Shown: positions 33,201 to 46,740, counted from the first letter of the stretch. The stretch: 64,000 nt of DNA from Cyrtodaria siliqua (GCA_037043455.1 JAWPHD010004361.1:1-64000), one strand, 5' to 3'. Notes: generated from the letters alone by a model not told the origin. Numbers and translations: made by a program.

Positions 33201-33921
33201 TCGTTCCAATCAGTTTTAAGTAAAGACCCAGCTCCAATACCTATTATAATTCTAGAAAAATAATGATCACATGTATTCCAATACCTCGTATATATAGTAC
33301 AAGAACAATTGTTTTCATATTTTGAGCTGTGGCGGCCATTGTTTGATTTTGAAGAAAGAGAAGAAATTATATACGAGAGAGATATGATGAAAAGCTTGGG
33401 AGGTTATAATCACAAGATTTTCTAACATGAGTACGTTAACAAAAATGGCACATGTGCCCATCTTGGAAGCCTCATCATCACAAATCTTAACTATATTACT
33501 GGTAATTATTTAAAGACAATTGTGGGTTATATACAGCAGATCTAATTAGCGAGGGAAGCATTGTTTAACTGTTATTTGTTCTTAAATAAATTGTTAAGTT
33601 GAACACTGGTCTGTAAATCCCATTGTACTATAATGAACACAACTCCAGTACTTAGATATCTCTGCGCTACTGCTGATGTTGGAGTATACTGACAATAGTT
33701 TTTAGTATAATACAGTTGCACGTGCTATTGTTTGTCTGAGATATCGTAATGGTTTGAATGGTTAAATGGATACATGATTGACAAATGAAGTCATGTTAAT
33801 TAGTTATTACTCATATATAATCCTCTGTCCCTGATACTTTTCGATAATAATATATGTAAGACTAACTGACTATGATTGGTGTAGCTTTTTACTCTACCAG
33901 TCAATATAAAATATATATAAC

Positions 33922-34230
33922 CTTCTACTTGAACATAAACAGTTCCTGTCTGATCATGTTCTCCTGAACTGTCTGTGATACCGTTATTGACATGACATGT
34001 ATAGTTGCCGGTATCCTGAAGCTGTAATGATGTTAAGGCCAGGGAACTGTACTTGTCTATACCAGCTAGATGGGAGTGTGTGTTGGGTATCACAGTACCC
34101 ATCCATGTCTGTTGTAAGGCGGTGTAACTGTAGGTTTCAGGGCGTCCTCCTTTAGCATTACAGTTGACATTAACGGAACTGTTCTCCCTCAGGATAGCAG
34201 GTGATACAACCGCATCAATATCTGGGGCAA
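33922..34230 (-). CDS. Gene B Ig domain exon 2 (C2-type)
   Basis: 309 bp, acceptor attacag, donor GAAG|gttata, phase 1-1. Canonical Ig features in order: VNVNCNAKGGRPETYSYT (first Cys), QQTWMG (core Trp), LALTSLQLQDTGNYTCHVNN (D-x-G-x-Y-x-C with second Cys) and a final strand TVYVQVE. About 103 residues, normal for one Ig exon. Confidence 0.85.
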
Positions 34231-34384
34231 CTGTAATACAATTAAAACAGTAATATAGATTGACCATCATTAAAGCTGTATTAGATATTATCGAATAGAT
34301 GATATCATCTTGGTCTCTAGATTACTCAATGGTCTGGAACACTTTCATACTAATATGTATAATCAATGGTTTGATCAGTATTCA

Positions 34385-34950
34385 TAGCAACCAAAGAGAT
34401 ATCTCAGACTATGATCATACAGACAACCAAAGAGATATCTCAGACTATGATCATACAGACAACCAAAGAGATATTTCAGACTATGAATATACAGACAACC
34501 AAAGAGATATCTCAGACTATGATCATACAGACAACCAAAGAGATATCTCAGACTATGATCATACAGACAACCAAAGAGATATCTCAGACTATGATTATAC
34601 AGACAACCAAAGAGATATCTCAGACTATGATCATACAGACAACCAAAGAGATATCTCAGACTATGATTATACAGACAACCAAAGAGATATCTCAGACTAT
34701 GATCATACAGACAACCAAAGAGATATTTCAGACTATGAATATACAGACAACCAAAGTGATATCTCAGACTATGATCATACAGACAACCAAAGAGATATCT
34801 CAGACTATGATCATACAGACAACCAAAGAGATATCTCGGACTATGATCATACAGACAACCAAAGAGATATATCAGACTATGATCATACAGACAGCCAAAG
34901 AGATATCTCAGACTATGATCATACAGACAACCAGATATCTCAGACTATGA
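34385..34950 (+). repeat. 36-bp minisatellite, about 15.5 units
   Basis: The unit agacaaccaaagagatatct plus cagactatgatcatac repeats with few variants (gaatat, gattat, gatcat at one position). Because 36 is divisible by three the array is open in more than one frame (an NQRDISDYDHTD repeat in one). It starts about 150 bp upstream of the Ig exon at 33,922, inside the intron, and on the opposite strand, so I regard it as non-coding. Confidence 0.9.
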
Positions 34951-35049
34951 TCCTACAGACAATGCTTATATTGTTCGACCCACTGCTGCTCGTCTTACTT
35001 TTAGAATACTTGTATAACCTTTATAAATGATATTAAGTGTAAAAGTATG

Positions 35050-35225
35050 GATGACTACACTGTAGCCCTATTGTCAACCCTTTTTTTGTTCGTGACATCA
35101 TATTCCTTATTAAAATCGCCATTCATGTTTGTCGTTTTGCATGTTTTTGGGTTTACTGTGTTCTGTAAAAGTTGCATTTCCTGTTCGACTTTTATACTTA
35201 TCCTTCTTAATCCTAGTTGTAGAGT
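35050..35225 (+). repeat. PLE 3' tail, diverged
   Basis: gtagccctattgtcaaccct ... gtgttctgtaaaagttgcat then ttcctgttcgacttttat. The family's 3' end again. Confidence 0.5.
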
Positions 35226-35229
35226 ATAG

Positions 35230-36765
35230 AATGGGTTGGATGTTAATAAAACCAGAAATCTGAAAGTGTGGTAATATGGAAATGTGATATTATAAACACG
35301 CAACAACCAAATATCTACTGACATTGCTGATACCAATACTTAAATCACTAGGTAAGGCTATAGCATTTGTTTCTTTTCTCCAACACTTTCAAAATTGTAA
35401 TTTATTTATCAAATAGGCAGATATAATTCACTAATCCATAATCAAATGCTATTGTAGAAAAAAAAAAGAAGGAAATACCTGGACTTCAAACTCACTTGTT
35501 AGATTCAAGATATATAAACAATTGTTGAATGGATATCTGTCAATTAATTAGCTTAAAAACAAGCAAATTCAGATAAGTATGAGTACCCTACCAGTACAGT
35601 TACCACCTATTTAATAAAACAGAAAAATAAAATTTCCACCAAGCAGCCATATTGGAGACATTTGCACATGAATAAGCGAAGATTGCCCTAAACACGGCTG
35701 AAAATATTTGGAGGCATTAACCCACAATGTCAAGATGTAAGATTTCAGAACGGACAGACAGATGGATAGTAGATCCTTCTCATTACACTGTGTCACAAAA
35801 TGTCACGGGTAAAGCGTATTGGTCGTACATAGCTCTTGTAAGTTGTCATTTACACCCTAATCTATTGTTGAGTTGAAACAAATTCACAATATCCATGATA
35901 TATTCATGTAACACGTAAAAGCGTGCACACTTTAAGTGGCCGCCAGAGAGGCCGTGTCATAAGTTTATTTTTGTGCTAATGCATGTAAACGTATAGGTCT
36001 ATCTTCCTTAAACGGCAACAATGTGTAAGGGCCTCTCGTGTAGATTCAATACTGCAGATTTAGCCACGTTTATCACGGACTGAACGGGGGAAATAAAGGT
36101 TTGGGCGTAATGTTTGCTATAAAACGCATTGCCTTCTAGTTATTGCCGGGATTGATCGATAGTTACTTTGTTTGTAGCAGCGGTTGGACGGCAAAATTCA
36201 CAGGCAACCATCTTGGTTGGCGGTTACGACATCCGGTTAGCTTTGATGTTTCTCAAACATTAACTTTAGACTAGCATATGATTTTGAAGTTACTTTATTA
36301 GATGTAATTATTGTAATTGATCATTAATTGTAAAACAATATTAATTTGATAACGGTGGATAATAGGTGCATTAGTTAACGTTGGCGTATAACTCAGTGAT
36401 TGTAATACACGATTGTTAACAAATAGGAAATAGTTAACAATGAGATGAGTGACTAGGATACATGTTCGACGCGTATGCATAGCGTTGTATAATGTGGTCA
36501 TTAGTTGACATGCATGCATCCATAACTCAGTGAGTGTATTATACGAGTGATTTGATAATGTTTATATTGCATGTATTAGGGGCATTGATTAACAGCGACG
36601 TACATGGCGTATACATGGCGTTGTAGAATATGTATACATTGCTACTCATCATTAGTACAGCTTACATATATTTATTGAATAATGATTTGTTTTGGTAATG
36701 ATAATTATGCAAGATTGTTATGTTTGTCAACCGACATCTAAAACGTATGTATAATTAAAGTCTAA
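35230..36765. other. Gene B intron without recognised genes
   Basis: A loose duplication near 36,360-36,610 (ataactcagtga.tgta.ta.acga; gcgttgta.aat) with a spacing close to 150-190 bp is the only structure noticed. Confidence 0.45.
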
Positions 36766-36769
36766 GCCA

Positions 36770-37075
36770 TCCAGGTTGGGATATTCCGGAGTGGAGCTAA
36801 GCGTCCACGGATAACGTAACGAGCGGTGCAGACGGTCCCCGTACCTGCGCAGCATGGCCAGGTTTTAGTTTCGACAACCCCCGGGACACAAGGTGGGTTC
36901 GTTATCAGTCCTCACTGGATGAACATCACTCCCAATCTCAGTGGAGGTTAACCATCATTACATCGCGTCATCAACCCTTACAGAAGGCATTTGATGACAA
37001 TCACCCATTGGGTTCGCGCATCATCATCTTCATGAGCCCTCGCGCATCGCAGTTATCGCGCTAAATCATAAATCA
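36770..37075. other. GC-richer unidentified block
   Basis: Clearly richer in G+C and CpG (ggataacgtaacgagcggtg, ccccgggacacaagg, cgcgcatcgcagttatcgcg) than the AT-rich intron around it, with sharp edges. No open frame of note and no terminal repeat found. A transposon LTR or MITE piece is possible. Confidence 0.4.
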
Positions 37076-37384
37076 ACATTGTTATAACTTTAACAACACT
37101 TTAGTGTCTTATACATTCAGTATTTATAACAATATTAAGAACGTCCTAAACGTTTATGAGAACATTCTTTTCATAGTTAATCTGTGTATTCGCTTGTTTT
37201 TTTTAGATAATTGTATATATATTTAACATATTTTAAAAGTTGCATTAAATTTATGTAAATGCAGTCACCGTCATTGATTCTTTCCTGAGTTAGCCCCAAC
37301 CACTAGGGTCATCCTGTGACACACTGGTAGGAGACAAAAGCATACAGATATTCAATAACTCAGGTATCATAAGAACAAATACAA

Positions 37385-38800
37385 TCATGACACATCGTCT
37401 CATGGTGGTGAACATGTAGGAATCGAATGACACGTAAAGTTATTCAGGAAGCCCTGACATGAAATTCAAGTTTAAGTGTGAGCTTGACCTTAAAGACAAG
37501 GACCTGGCTACTGGCAATGACACATCGTTTTGTGATGAACATCTGTGTATAGTATTATTTTAATATAATAATAAAGAAGTTGAAGGTAAAGACATAGTTT
37601 TGTTCGCAACATCATCTTATGGTGGTGAACATCTGTGTTTAGAATTATTGGAATCGAATGATAAATAAGTTATAGGCACAACATGAAATTATAGCTATAA
37701 CCATTCTAGTGTGACCTTGACCGACCTGGTAGATAAGTACAATGCTGTTAGTCGCAATGCAGCGTCACATGGAGGTGAACATTTGTGTATAATATTCCTG
37801 AAATAGATGCTCAGAATTAAACCTATGAAAAGACTACCTTGACCTTCGAGCTACTGACCTTCTTGGGAGAAACCCGCGTCACATCATCTCATGGTGGATA
37901 ACACTTGTATATAATAATAATGGAATCGAATAATACATAAAGAAGTTATAGCCCGGACACACAATTATAGCAATAACCTTCAAAACATGAATTTGACCAT
38001 GAAGATAATAACCAGTCAATGATCCGGACAAATCACTACATAGATACGAACATTATTTTGTGTATACTATTGTTATAATCATGTCATTGGTGCGAAGTAT
38101 AAACCCGAAAACAATGGATCTATGCCATTTAAGGTCTCTATGTGACCTTAACATGTACATTACTGAGCTGGGCGAGGAGAGAGACACATCGTATTATAGT
38201 GTGGAACATTTGTGCATAATAATTTTGAAATTAATTGGTAAAGAAGTTATAGCCCGGACACAAGATTATAGCAATAACCTTCTGTCTTTGTATGAACTTG
38301 ACTTTGAAGACATTAGTCTGGCTTCTGGTCCCGAAACATTATCTTATGGTGGTGAACGTATATGTACAATAGATTGAATGTAAAGTCACGAAATTATACC
38401 TAGCGATCCGTTAGAGTCTAAGTGTGACATTGACTTTGATTTACTGACCTGAAGAAGACGACACATCGTCACATAATATAGAACATTGTGTATACTATGA
38501 TTGGATCAAATGATAAATAAAGTAGTTAATAAAAAAACTATAAAACAATGACCTTTCAAAGTATTAGTGTGACCTTGGACTAGAATGTCAGTAAATTGGA
38601 CCTTTAAAGTATATGTGTGACCTTGACATTTGAAATAAGACCAGGGTGATATACGCGACAAATCATTTTGGTATGTTGAACATGTGTATAAGGTTATAAT
38701 ATATACCCTCAATCCATATTTTACAAGTAACAGACCAAACATGAATTGGTCGCAAGAAATGACGCAATGACAACGCCTGATAAAATTACGGTCATCGAGC
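37385..38800 (+). repeat. Degenerate ~130-160 bp tandem repeat, about 9 units
   Basis: The block cacatcgtctcatggtggtg then aacat recurs near 37,395, 37,526, 37,607, 37,763, 37,880, 38,185, 38,335, 38,462 and 38,660, each followed by gaatcgaa.aataaa.aagttatagcccggacac and a tgtgaccttgac phrase. Units are strongly diverged, so the array is old. Confidence 0.6.
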
Positions 38801-38879
38801 AAACATATAGGCCCCTCCAGTAGAAACCGATAGGGGATTAAAAAAGTAACTAGTTTATTTTTACTTTTTAATTATTTCC

Positions 38880-39640
38880 ATACATATTTCAATTATTTCC
38901 ATACATATAGACCAGTAACAGCTTGCTTGCTTACTATTCTTCCACTGTGTTTCATAACTCATTAATTGTGAAAAACACTCCAGGAGCATATTATAAATAC
39001 CTAATCAAGTGTGACCAGTCATCTGCTAAATTAAGCACAAATAAGAGATATTTGGTAAGATTTTTATACACAGGGAAACATCTGTTTATGGATACTTTTG
39101 GCGGCACAGACTTCTACAAAACATTTTAATTGCAACTTTTATTTTTCTTTCTCATTTGGCACCAACTGCAAATGAAATGAATCCATTAGCCTTGATGAGT
39201 AACAGATTTTAGAACTTATATCAAATATGTTTAAAACAAACAATAGACCAAAGATGGCCTGCATCGCTTTACTGGCTGTATACATTTGGTGGTATTCAAG
39301 TGAAAAACAAAGATTCTATGCTCTTAAGAAGAGGGCCAAAACGGTACTGAATCGCCCACCTGATGATCTTCGCAAAGATCAAAAAATGTCAAACAAGCTG
39401 ATAGGTGTTCAGCTATGCTAAACAAATAATGCACAACTGGCATTTGAACAAAAGAACCAACAAAAAGATGATACAAAAAATAACAAATGTTTTGCCTCCA
39501 GTGAGATTTGAAGACATAACCCCAGGTTTCCAGTGCGCATTACCAAATGTGGCAAATGTCACCAATTCAAATGCCATAACTCAGCCAAGAATAATCGTGT
39601 CATAACCATTTTTGATAGAACTTGTCCATCATTTGGTTAT
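38880..39640 (+). other. Unassigned stretch with short open frames
   Basis: Frames at 38,923-39,129 and 39,227-39,421 lack recognisable domains. The second is lysine/arginine-rich after YIWWYSSEKQRFYALKKRAK and might be transposon debris. A direct repeat aattatttccatacata lies at about 38,871-38,910. Confidence 0.3.
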
Positions 39641-39894
39641 TCACTACACATTCTGTAACAGTTTAATTTGGATAGGATGAAAGAGTGTTGACCATGCAAG
39701 TAGAATATTTTCGTTAAATCCAGGGCAATGAATCTGATGTTAATTATCCGATATAAGTGGTATTCGAAATCGTCTGATTTTTAGCTCTACTGGCCAAGGG
39801 CCAGCAGAGCTTATGGGATGGTGTGTTGTCCGTCTTCCGTCGTCCGTCCGTCGTCCGTCCGTCGTCCGTCCGTTAACTTTTGATTGTGTTCACT

Positions 39895-42800
39895 CTAGAG
39901 GCCACATTTCTGATGCAATCATCATGAAACTTTGTCAGAATGTTTGTCTCAATGAAATCTCGGTCAAGTTCGAAAATGGGTTATGTGGGGTCAAAATCTA
40001 GGTCACTAGGTCAAATATTGGAAAAACCTTGTGTACTCTCTAAAGGCCAAATTTTTAACCCGAGCTTGATGCAACTTTGTCAGAATGTTTGTCTTAATGA
40101 AATCTCGGTCAAGTTCAAAAATGGGTCATGTGGGGTCAAAAACTAGGTCACTAGGTCAAATACTTGAAAAAACTTGCGTACACTCTAGAGGTCATATTTG
40201 TTACCCAATCTTGATGAAACTTTGTCAAATTGTTTATTTTAATTATATCTTGATCAAGTTCGAAAATGGGTCACATGAATTTAAAAACTAGGTCACTAGG
40301 TCAAATATTGGAAAAACCTTGTGTAGACTCTAGAGGCCATATTTTTGACGCGAGCTTGATGCAACTTTGTCAGAATGTTTATCTTAATTGTTTGTCTCAA
40401 TGAAATCTCGGTCAAGTTCGAAAATGGGTCATGTGGGGTCAAAAACTAGGTCACTAGGTCAAATATTGGAAAAACTTTGTGTACACTCTAAGAGGCCATA
40501 TTTTTGACCCGAGCTTGATGCAACTTTGTCAGAATGTTTGTCTTAATTATATCTTGGTCAGGTTTGAAAATGGGTCACATGGGGTTAAAAAATAGGTCAC
40601 TAGGTCAAATACTTGAAAAACCTTGTGTACACTCTAGAAGCCGTATTTCTGACCCAATCTTGATGAAACTTTGTCAAAATGTTTGTCTTAATTATATCTT
40701 GGTCAAGTTTTAAAAATGGGTCACATGGTGTTAAAAACTAGGTCACTAGGTCAAACTTTGGAAAAAACGTGTGTACACTTTAGAGACCATATTTTTGACC
40801 CGATCTTGATGAAACTTTGTCAGAATGTTTGTCTCAATGAAATCTCGGTCTAGTTCAAAAATGGGTCATGTGGGGTCAAAAACTAGGTCACTAGGTCAAA
40901 TACTTGAAAAAACTTGTGTACACTAGAGGTCATATTTGTTACCCAATCTTGATGAAATTTTGTCAAATTGTTTATCTTAATTATATCTTGATCGAGTTCG
41001 GAAATGGGTCACATGAAATTAAAAACTAGGTCACTAGGTCAAATATTGGAAAAACCTTGTGTACACTCTAGAGGCCATATTTTTGACCCGATCTTGATGC
41101 AACTTTGTCAGAATGTTTGTCTTAATTATATCTTGGTCAAGTTTGAAAATGGGTCACATGGGGTTAAAAACTAGGTCACTAGGTCAAATATTGGAAAAAC
41201 CTTGTGTACACTCTTTGTCAAAATGTTTGTCTTAATTATATCTTGGTCAAGTTCAAAAATGGGTCACATGGTGTTAAAAACTAGGTCACTAGGTCAAACT
41301 TTGGAAAAACCGTGTGTACACTTTAGAGGCCATATTTTTGACCCGATCTTGATGAAACTTTGTCAGAATGTTTGTCTCAATGAAATCTCGGCAAAATTCA
41401 GAAATGGGTCATGTGGGGTCAAAAACTAGGTCACTAGGTCAAATACTTGAAAAAAACTTGCGTACACTCTAGAGGTCATATTTGTTACCCAATCTTGATG
41501 AAACTTTGTCAAATTGTTTATCTTAATTATATCTTGATCAAGTTCGAAAATGGGTCACATGAATTTAAAAACTAGGTCACTAGGTCAAATATTGGAAAAA
41601 CCTTGTGTAGACTCTAGAGGCCATATTTTTGACGCAAGCTTGATGCAACTTTGTCAGAATGTTTATCTTAATTGTTTGTCTCAATGAAATCTCGGTCAAG
41701 TTCGAAAATGGGTCATGTGGGGTCAAAACCTAGGTCACTATGTCAAATATTGGAAAAACATTGTGTACACTCTAAGAGGCCATATTTTTGACCCGAGCTT
41801 GATGCAACTTTGTCAGAATGTTTGTCTTAATTATATCTTGGACAAGTTTGAAAATGGGTCACATGGGGTTAAAAACTAGGTCACTAGGTCAAATACTTGA
41901 AAAACCTTGTGTACACTCTAGAAGCCGTATGTCTGACCCAATCTTGATGAAACTTTGTCAAAATGTTTGTCTTAATTATATCTTGGTTAAGTTCAAAAAT
42001 GGGTCACATGGTGTTAAAAACTAGGTCACTAGGTCAAACTTTGGAAAAATCGTGTGTACACTCTAGAGGCCATATTTTTTACCCGATCTTGATGCAACTT
42101 TGTCAGAATGTTTGTCTTAATTATATCTTGGTCAAGTTTGAAAATGGGTCACATGGGGTTAAAAACTAGGTCACTAGGTCAAATACTTGAAAAACCTTGT
42201 GTACACTCTCGAAGCCGTAGTTCTGACCCAATCTTGATGAAACTTTGTCAAAATGTTTGTCTTAATTATATCTTGGTCAAGTTCAAAAATGGGTCACATG
42301 GTGTTAAAAACTAGGTCACTAGGTCAAACTTTGGAAAAAACGTGTGTACACTTTAGAGACCATATTTTTGACCCGATCTTGATGAAACTTTGTCAGAATG
42401 TTTGTCTCAATGAAATCTCGGTCAAGTTAAAAAATCGGTCATGTGGGGTCAAAAACTAGGTCACTAGGTCAAATACTTGAAAAAACTTGTGTACACTAGA
42501 GGTCATATTTGTTACCCAATCTTGATGAAATTTTGTCAAATTGTTTATCTTAATTATATCTTGATCGAGTTCGGAAATGGGTCACATGAAGTTAAAAACT
42601 AGGTCACTAGGTCAAATATTGGAAAAACCTTGTGTACACTCTAGAGGCCATATTTTTGACCCGAGCTTGATGCAACTTTGTCAGAATGTTTGTCTTAATT
42701 ATATCTTGGTCAAGTTTGAAAATGGGTCACATGGGGTTAAAAACTAGGTCACTAGGTCAAATATTGGAAAAACCTTGTGTACACTCTTTGTCAAAATGTT

Positions 42801-45800
42801 TGTCTTAATTATATCTTGGTCAAGTTCAAAAATGGGTCACATGGTATTAAAAACTAGGTCACTAGGTCAAACTTTGGAAAAACCGTGTGTACACTTTAGA
42901 GGCCATATTTTTGACCCGATCTTGATGAAACTTTGTCAGAATGTTTGTCTCAATGAAATCTCGGTCAAGTTCAAAAATGGGTCATGTGGGGTCAAAAACT
43001 AGGTCACTAGGTCAAATACTTGAAAAAACTTGCGTACACTCTAGAGGTCATATTTGTTACCCAATCTTGATGAAACTTTGTCAAATTGTTTATCTTAATT
43101 ATATCTTGATCAAGTTCGAAAATAGGTCACATGAATTTAAAAACTAGGTCACTAGGTCAAATATTGGAAAAACCTTGTGTAGACACTACAGGCCATATTT
43201 TTGACGCGAGCTTGATGCAACTTTGTCAGAATGTTTATCTTAATTGTTTGTCTCAATGAAATCTCGGTCAAGTTCGAAAATGGGTCATGTGGGGTCAAAA
43301 ACTAGGTCACTAGGTCAAATATTGGAAAAACCTTGTGTACACTCTAAGAGGCCATATTTTTGACCCGAGCTTGATGCAACTTTGTCAGAATGTTTGTCTT
43401 AATTATATCTTGGTCAGGTTTGAAAATGGGTCACATGGGGTTAAAAACTAGGTCACTAGGTCAAATACTTGAAAAACCTTGTGTACACTCTAGAAGCCGT
43501 ATTTCTGACCCCATCTTGATGAAACTTTGTCAAAATGTTTGTCTTAATTATATCTTGGTCAAGTTCAAAAATGGGTCACATGGTGTTAAAAACTAGGTCA
43601 CTAGGTCAAACTTTGGAAAAAACGTGTGTACACTTTAGAGACCATATTTTTGACCCGATCTTGATGAAACTTTGTCAGAATGTTTGTCTCAATGAAATCT
43701 CGGTCAAGTTAAAAAATCGGTCATGTGGGGTCAAAAACTAGGTCACTAGGTCAAATACTTGAAAAAACTTGTGTACACTAGAGGTCATATTTGTTACCCA
43801 ATCTTGATGAAATTTTGTCAAATTGTTTATCTTAATTATATCTTGATCGAGTTCGGAAATGGGTCACATGAAGTTAAAAACTAGGTCACTAGGTCAAATA
43901 TTGGAAAAACCTTGTGTACACTCTAGAGGCCATATTTTTGACCCGAGCTTGATGCAACTTTGTCAGAATGTTTGTCTTAATTATATCTTGGTCAAGTTTG
44001 AAAATGGGTCACATGGGGTTAAAAACTAGGTCACTAGGTCAAATATTGGAAAAACCTTGTGTACACTCTTTGTCAAAATGTTTGTCTTAATTATATCTTG
44101 GTCAAGTTCAAAAATGGGTCACATGGTATTAAAAACTAGGTCACTAGGTCAAACTTTGGAAAAACCGTGTGTACACTTTAGAGGCCATATTTTTGACCCG
44201 ATCTTGATGAAACTTTGTCAGAATGTTTGTCTCAATGAAATCTCGGTCAAGTTCAAAAATGGGTCATGTGGGGTCAAAAACTAGGTCACTAGGTCAAATA
44301 CTTGAAAAAACTTGCGTACACTCTAGAGGTCATATTTGTTACCCAATCTTGATGAAACTTTGTCAAATTGTTTATCTTAATTATATCTTGATCAAGTTCG
44401 AAAATAGGTCACATGAATTTAAAAACTAGGTCACTAGGTCAAATATTGGAAAAACCTTGTGTAGACACTACAGGCCATATTTTTGACGCGAGCTTGATGC
44501 AACTTTGTCAGAATGTTTATCTTAATTGTTTGTCTCAATGAAATCTCGGTCAAGTTCGAAAATGGGTCATGTGGGGTCAAAAACTAGGTCACTAGGTCAA
44601 ATATTGGAAAAACCTTGTGTACACTCTAAGAGGCCATATTTTTGACCCGAGCTTGATGCAACTTTGTCAGAATGTTTGTCTTAATTATATCTTGGTCAGG
44701 TTTGAAAATGGGTCACATGGGGTTAAAAACTAGGTCACTAGGTCAAATACTTGAAAAACCTTGTGTACACTCTAGAAGCCGTATTTCTGACCCCATCTTG
44801 ATGAAACTTTGTCAAAATGTTTGTCTTAATTATATCTTGGTCAAGTTCAAAAATGGGTCATATGGTGTTAAAAACTAGGTCACTAGGTCAAACTTTGGAA
44901 AAATCGTGTGTACACTCTAGAGGCCATATTTTTTACCCGATCTTGATGCAACTTTGTCAGAATGTTTGTCTTAATTATATCTTGGTCAAGTTTGAAAATG
45001 GGTCACATGGGGTTAAAAACTAGGTCACTAGGTCAAATACTTGAAAAACCTTGTGTACACTCTAGAAGCCGTAGTTCTGACCCAATCTTGATGAAACTTT
45101 GTCAAAATGTTTGTCTTAATTATATCTTGGTCAAGTTCAAAAATGGGTCACATGGTGTTAAAAACTAGGTCACTAGGTCAAACTTTGGAAAAAACGTGTG
45201 TACACTTTAGAGACCATATTTTTGACCCGATCTTGATGAAACTTTGTCAGAATGTTTGTCTCAATGAAATCTCGGTCAAGTTCAAAAATGGGTCATGTGG
45301 GGTCAAAACCTAGGTCACTAGGTCAAATATTGTAAAAACCTTGTGTACACTCTAAGAGGCCATATTTTTGACCCGAGCTTGATGCAACTTTGTCAGAATG
45401 TTTGTCTTAATTATATCTTGGTCAGGTTTGAAAATGGGTCACATGGGGTTAAAAACTAGGTCACTAGGTCAAATACTTGAAAAACCTTGTGTACACTCTA
45501 GAAGCCGTATGTCTGACCCAATCTTGATGAAACTTTGTCGAAATGTTTGTCTTAATTATATCTTGGTCAAGTTCAAAAATGGGTCACATGGTATTAAAAA
45601 CTAGGTCACTAGGTCAAACTTTGGAAAAATCGTGTGTACACTCTAGAGGCCATATTGTTTACCCGATCTTGATGCAACTTTGTCAGAATGTTTGTCTTAA
45701 TTATATCTTGGTCAAGTTTGAAAATGGGTCACATGGGGTTAAAAACTAGGTCACTAGGTCAAATACTTGAAAAACCTTGTGTACTCTCTAGAAGCCGTAT

Positions 45801-46740
45801 TTCTGACCCAATCTTGATGAAACTTTGTCAAAATGTTTGTCTTAATTACATCTTGGTCAAGTTCAAAAATGGGTCACATGGTGTTAAAAACTAGGTCACT
45901 AGGTCAAACTTTGGAAAAAACGTGTGTACACTTTAGAGGCCATATTTTTGACCCGATCTTAATGAAACTTTGTCAGAATGTTTGTCTCAATGAAATCTCG
46001 GTCAAGTTCAAAAATGGGTCATGTGGGGTCAAAAACTAGGTCACTAGGTCAAATACTTGAAAAAACTTGTGTACACTCTAGAGGTATATTTGTTACCCAA
46101 ACTTGATGAAATTTTGTAAAATTGTTTATCTTAATTATATCTTGATCAAGTTCGGAAATGGGTCACATGAAGTTAAAAACTAGGTCACTAGGTCAAATAT
46201 TGGAAAAACCTTGTGTACACTCTAGAGGCCATATTTTTGACGCGAGCTTGATGCAACTTTGTCAGAATGTTTGTCTTAATTATATCTTGGTCAAGTTTGA
46301 AAATGGGTCACATGGGGTTAAAAACTAGGTCACTAGGTCAAATATTGGAAAAACCTTTTGTACACTCTTTGTCAAAATGTTTGTCTTAATTATATCTTGG
46401 TCAAGTTCAAAAATGGGTCACATGGTGTTAAAAACTAGGTCACTAGGTCAAACATTGGAAAAACCGTGTGTACACTCTAGAGGCCATATTTTTGACCCGA
46501 TCTTGATGCAATTTTGTCAGAATATTTGTCTCAATTATAGCTTGCTAAAGTTCGAAAATGGGTCACACAGGGTCAAAAACTAGGTCACTAGTACACTCTA
46601 AAGGCCATATTTCTGACCCGATCTTGATGAAACTTTGTCGAAATGTTGTCTTAATTATATTTTGGTCAAGTTCGAAAATGGGTCCCATGGGGTCAAAAAC
46701 TAGGTCACTAGGTCAAATACTTGAAAAACCTCGTGTACAC
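39895..46740 (+). repeat. 145-bp satellite array, about 47 units
   Basis: Consensus words per unit: ggtcaagttcgaaaatgggt, cacatggggttaaaaactag, gtcactaggtcaaatattgg, aaaaaccttgtgtacactct, agaggccatatttttgaccc, gatcttgatgaaactttgtc, agaatgtttgtcttaattat. The start of the word aatgtttgtctt recurs at steps of 145 (41,818; 41,963; 42,108; 42,253). Open frames of 68-75 codons in every unit are a by-product of the period and not genes. Confidence 0.95.
42236..44870 (+). repeat. Recent 1,282-bp duplication inside the satellite
   Basis: Landmarks at 42,253, 42,775, 42,941 and 43,390 repeat at 43,535, 44,057, 44,223 and 44,672, a constant 1,282-bp shift, and the compared stretches are identical or nearly so. 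Neighbouring units differ by several per cent, so this is a recent segmental (higher-order) duplication of about nine monomers. Confidence 0.8.

Noticed and set aside
34299..35030. 243-codon repetitive protein and an overlapping 179-codon frame
   Set aside because: Both are produced by a 36-bp minisatellite, divisible by three; two different frames are equally open and the locus is an intron of gene B.
39895..46740. CRISPR-like array
   Set aside because: The repeats are contiguous 145-bp units without unique spacers, in a eukaryotic intron.
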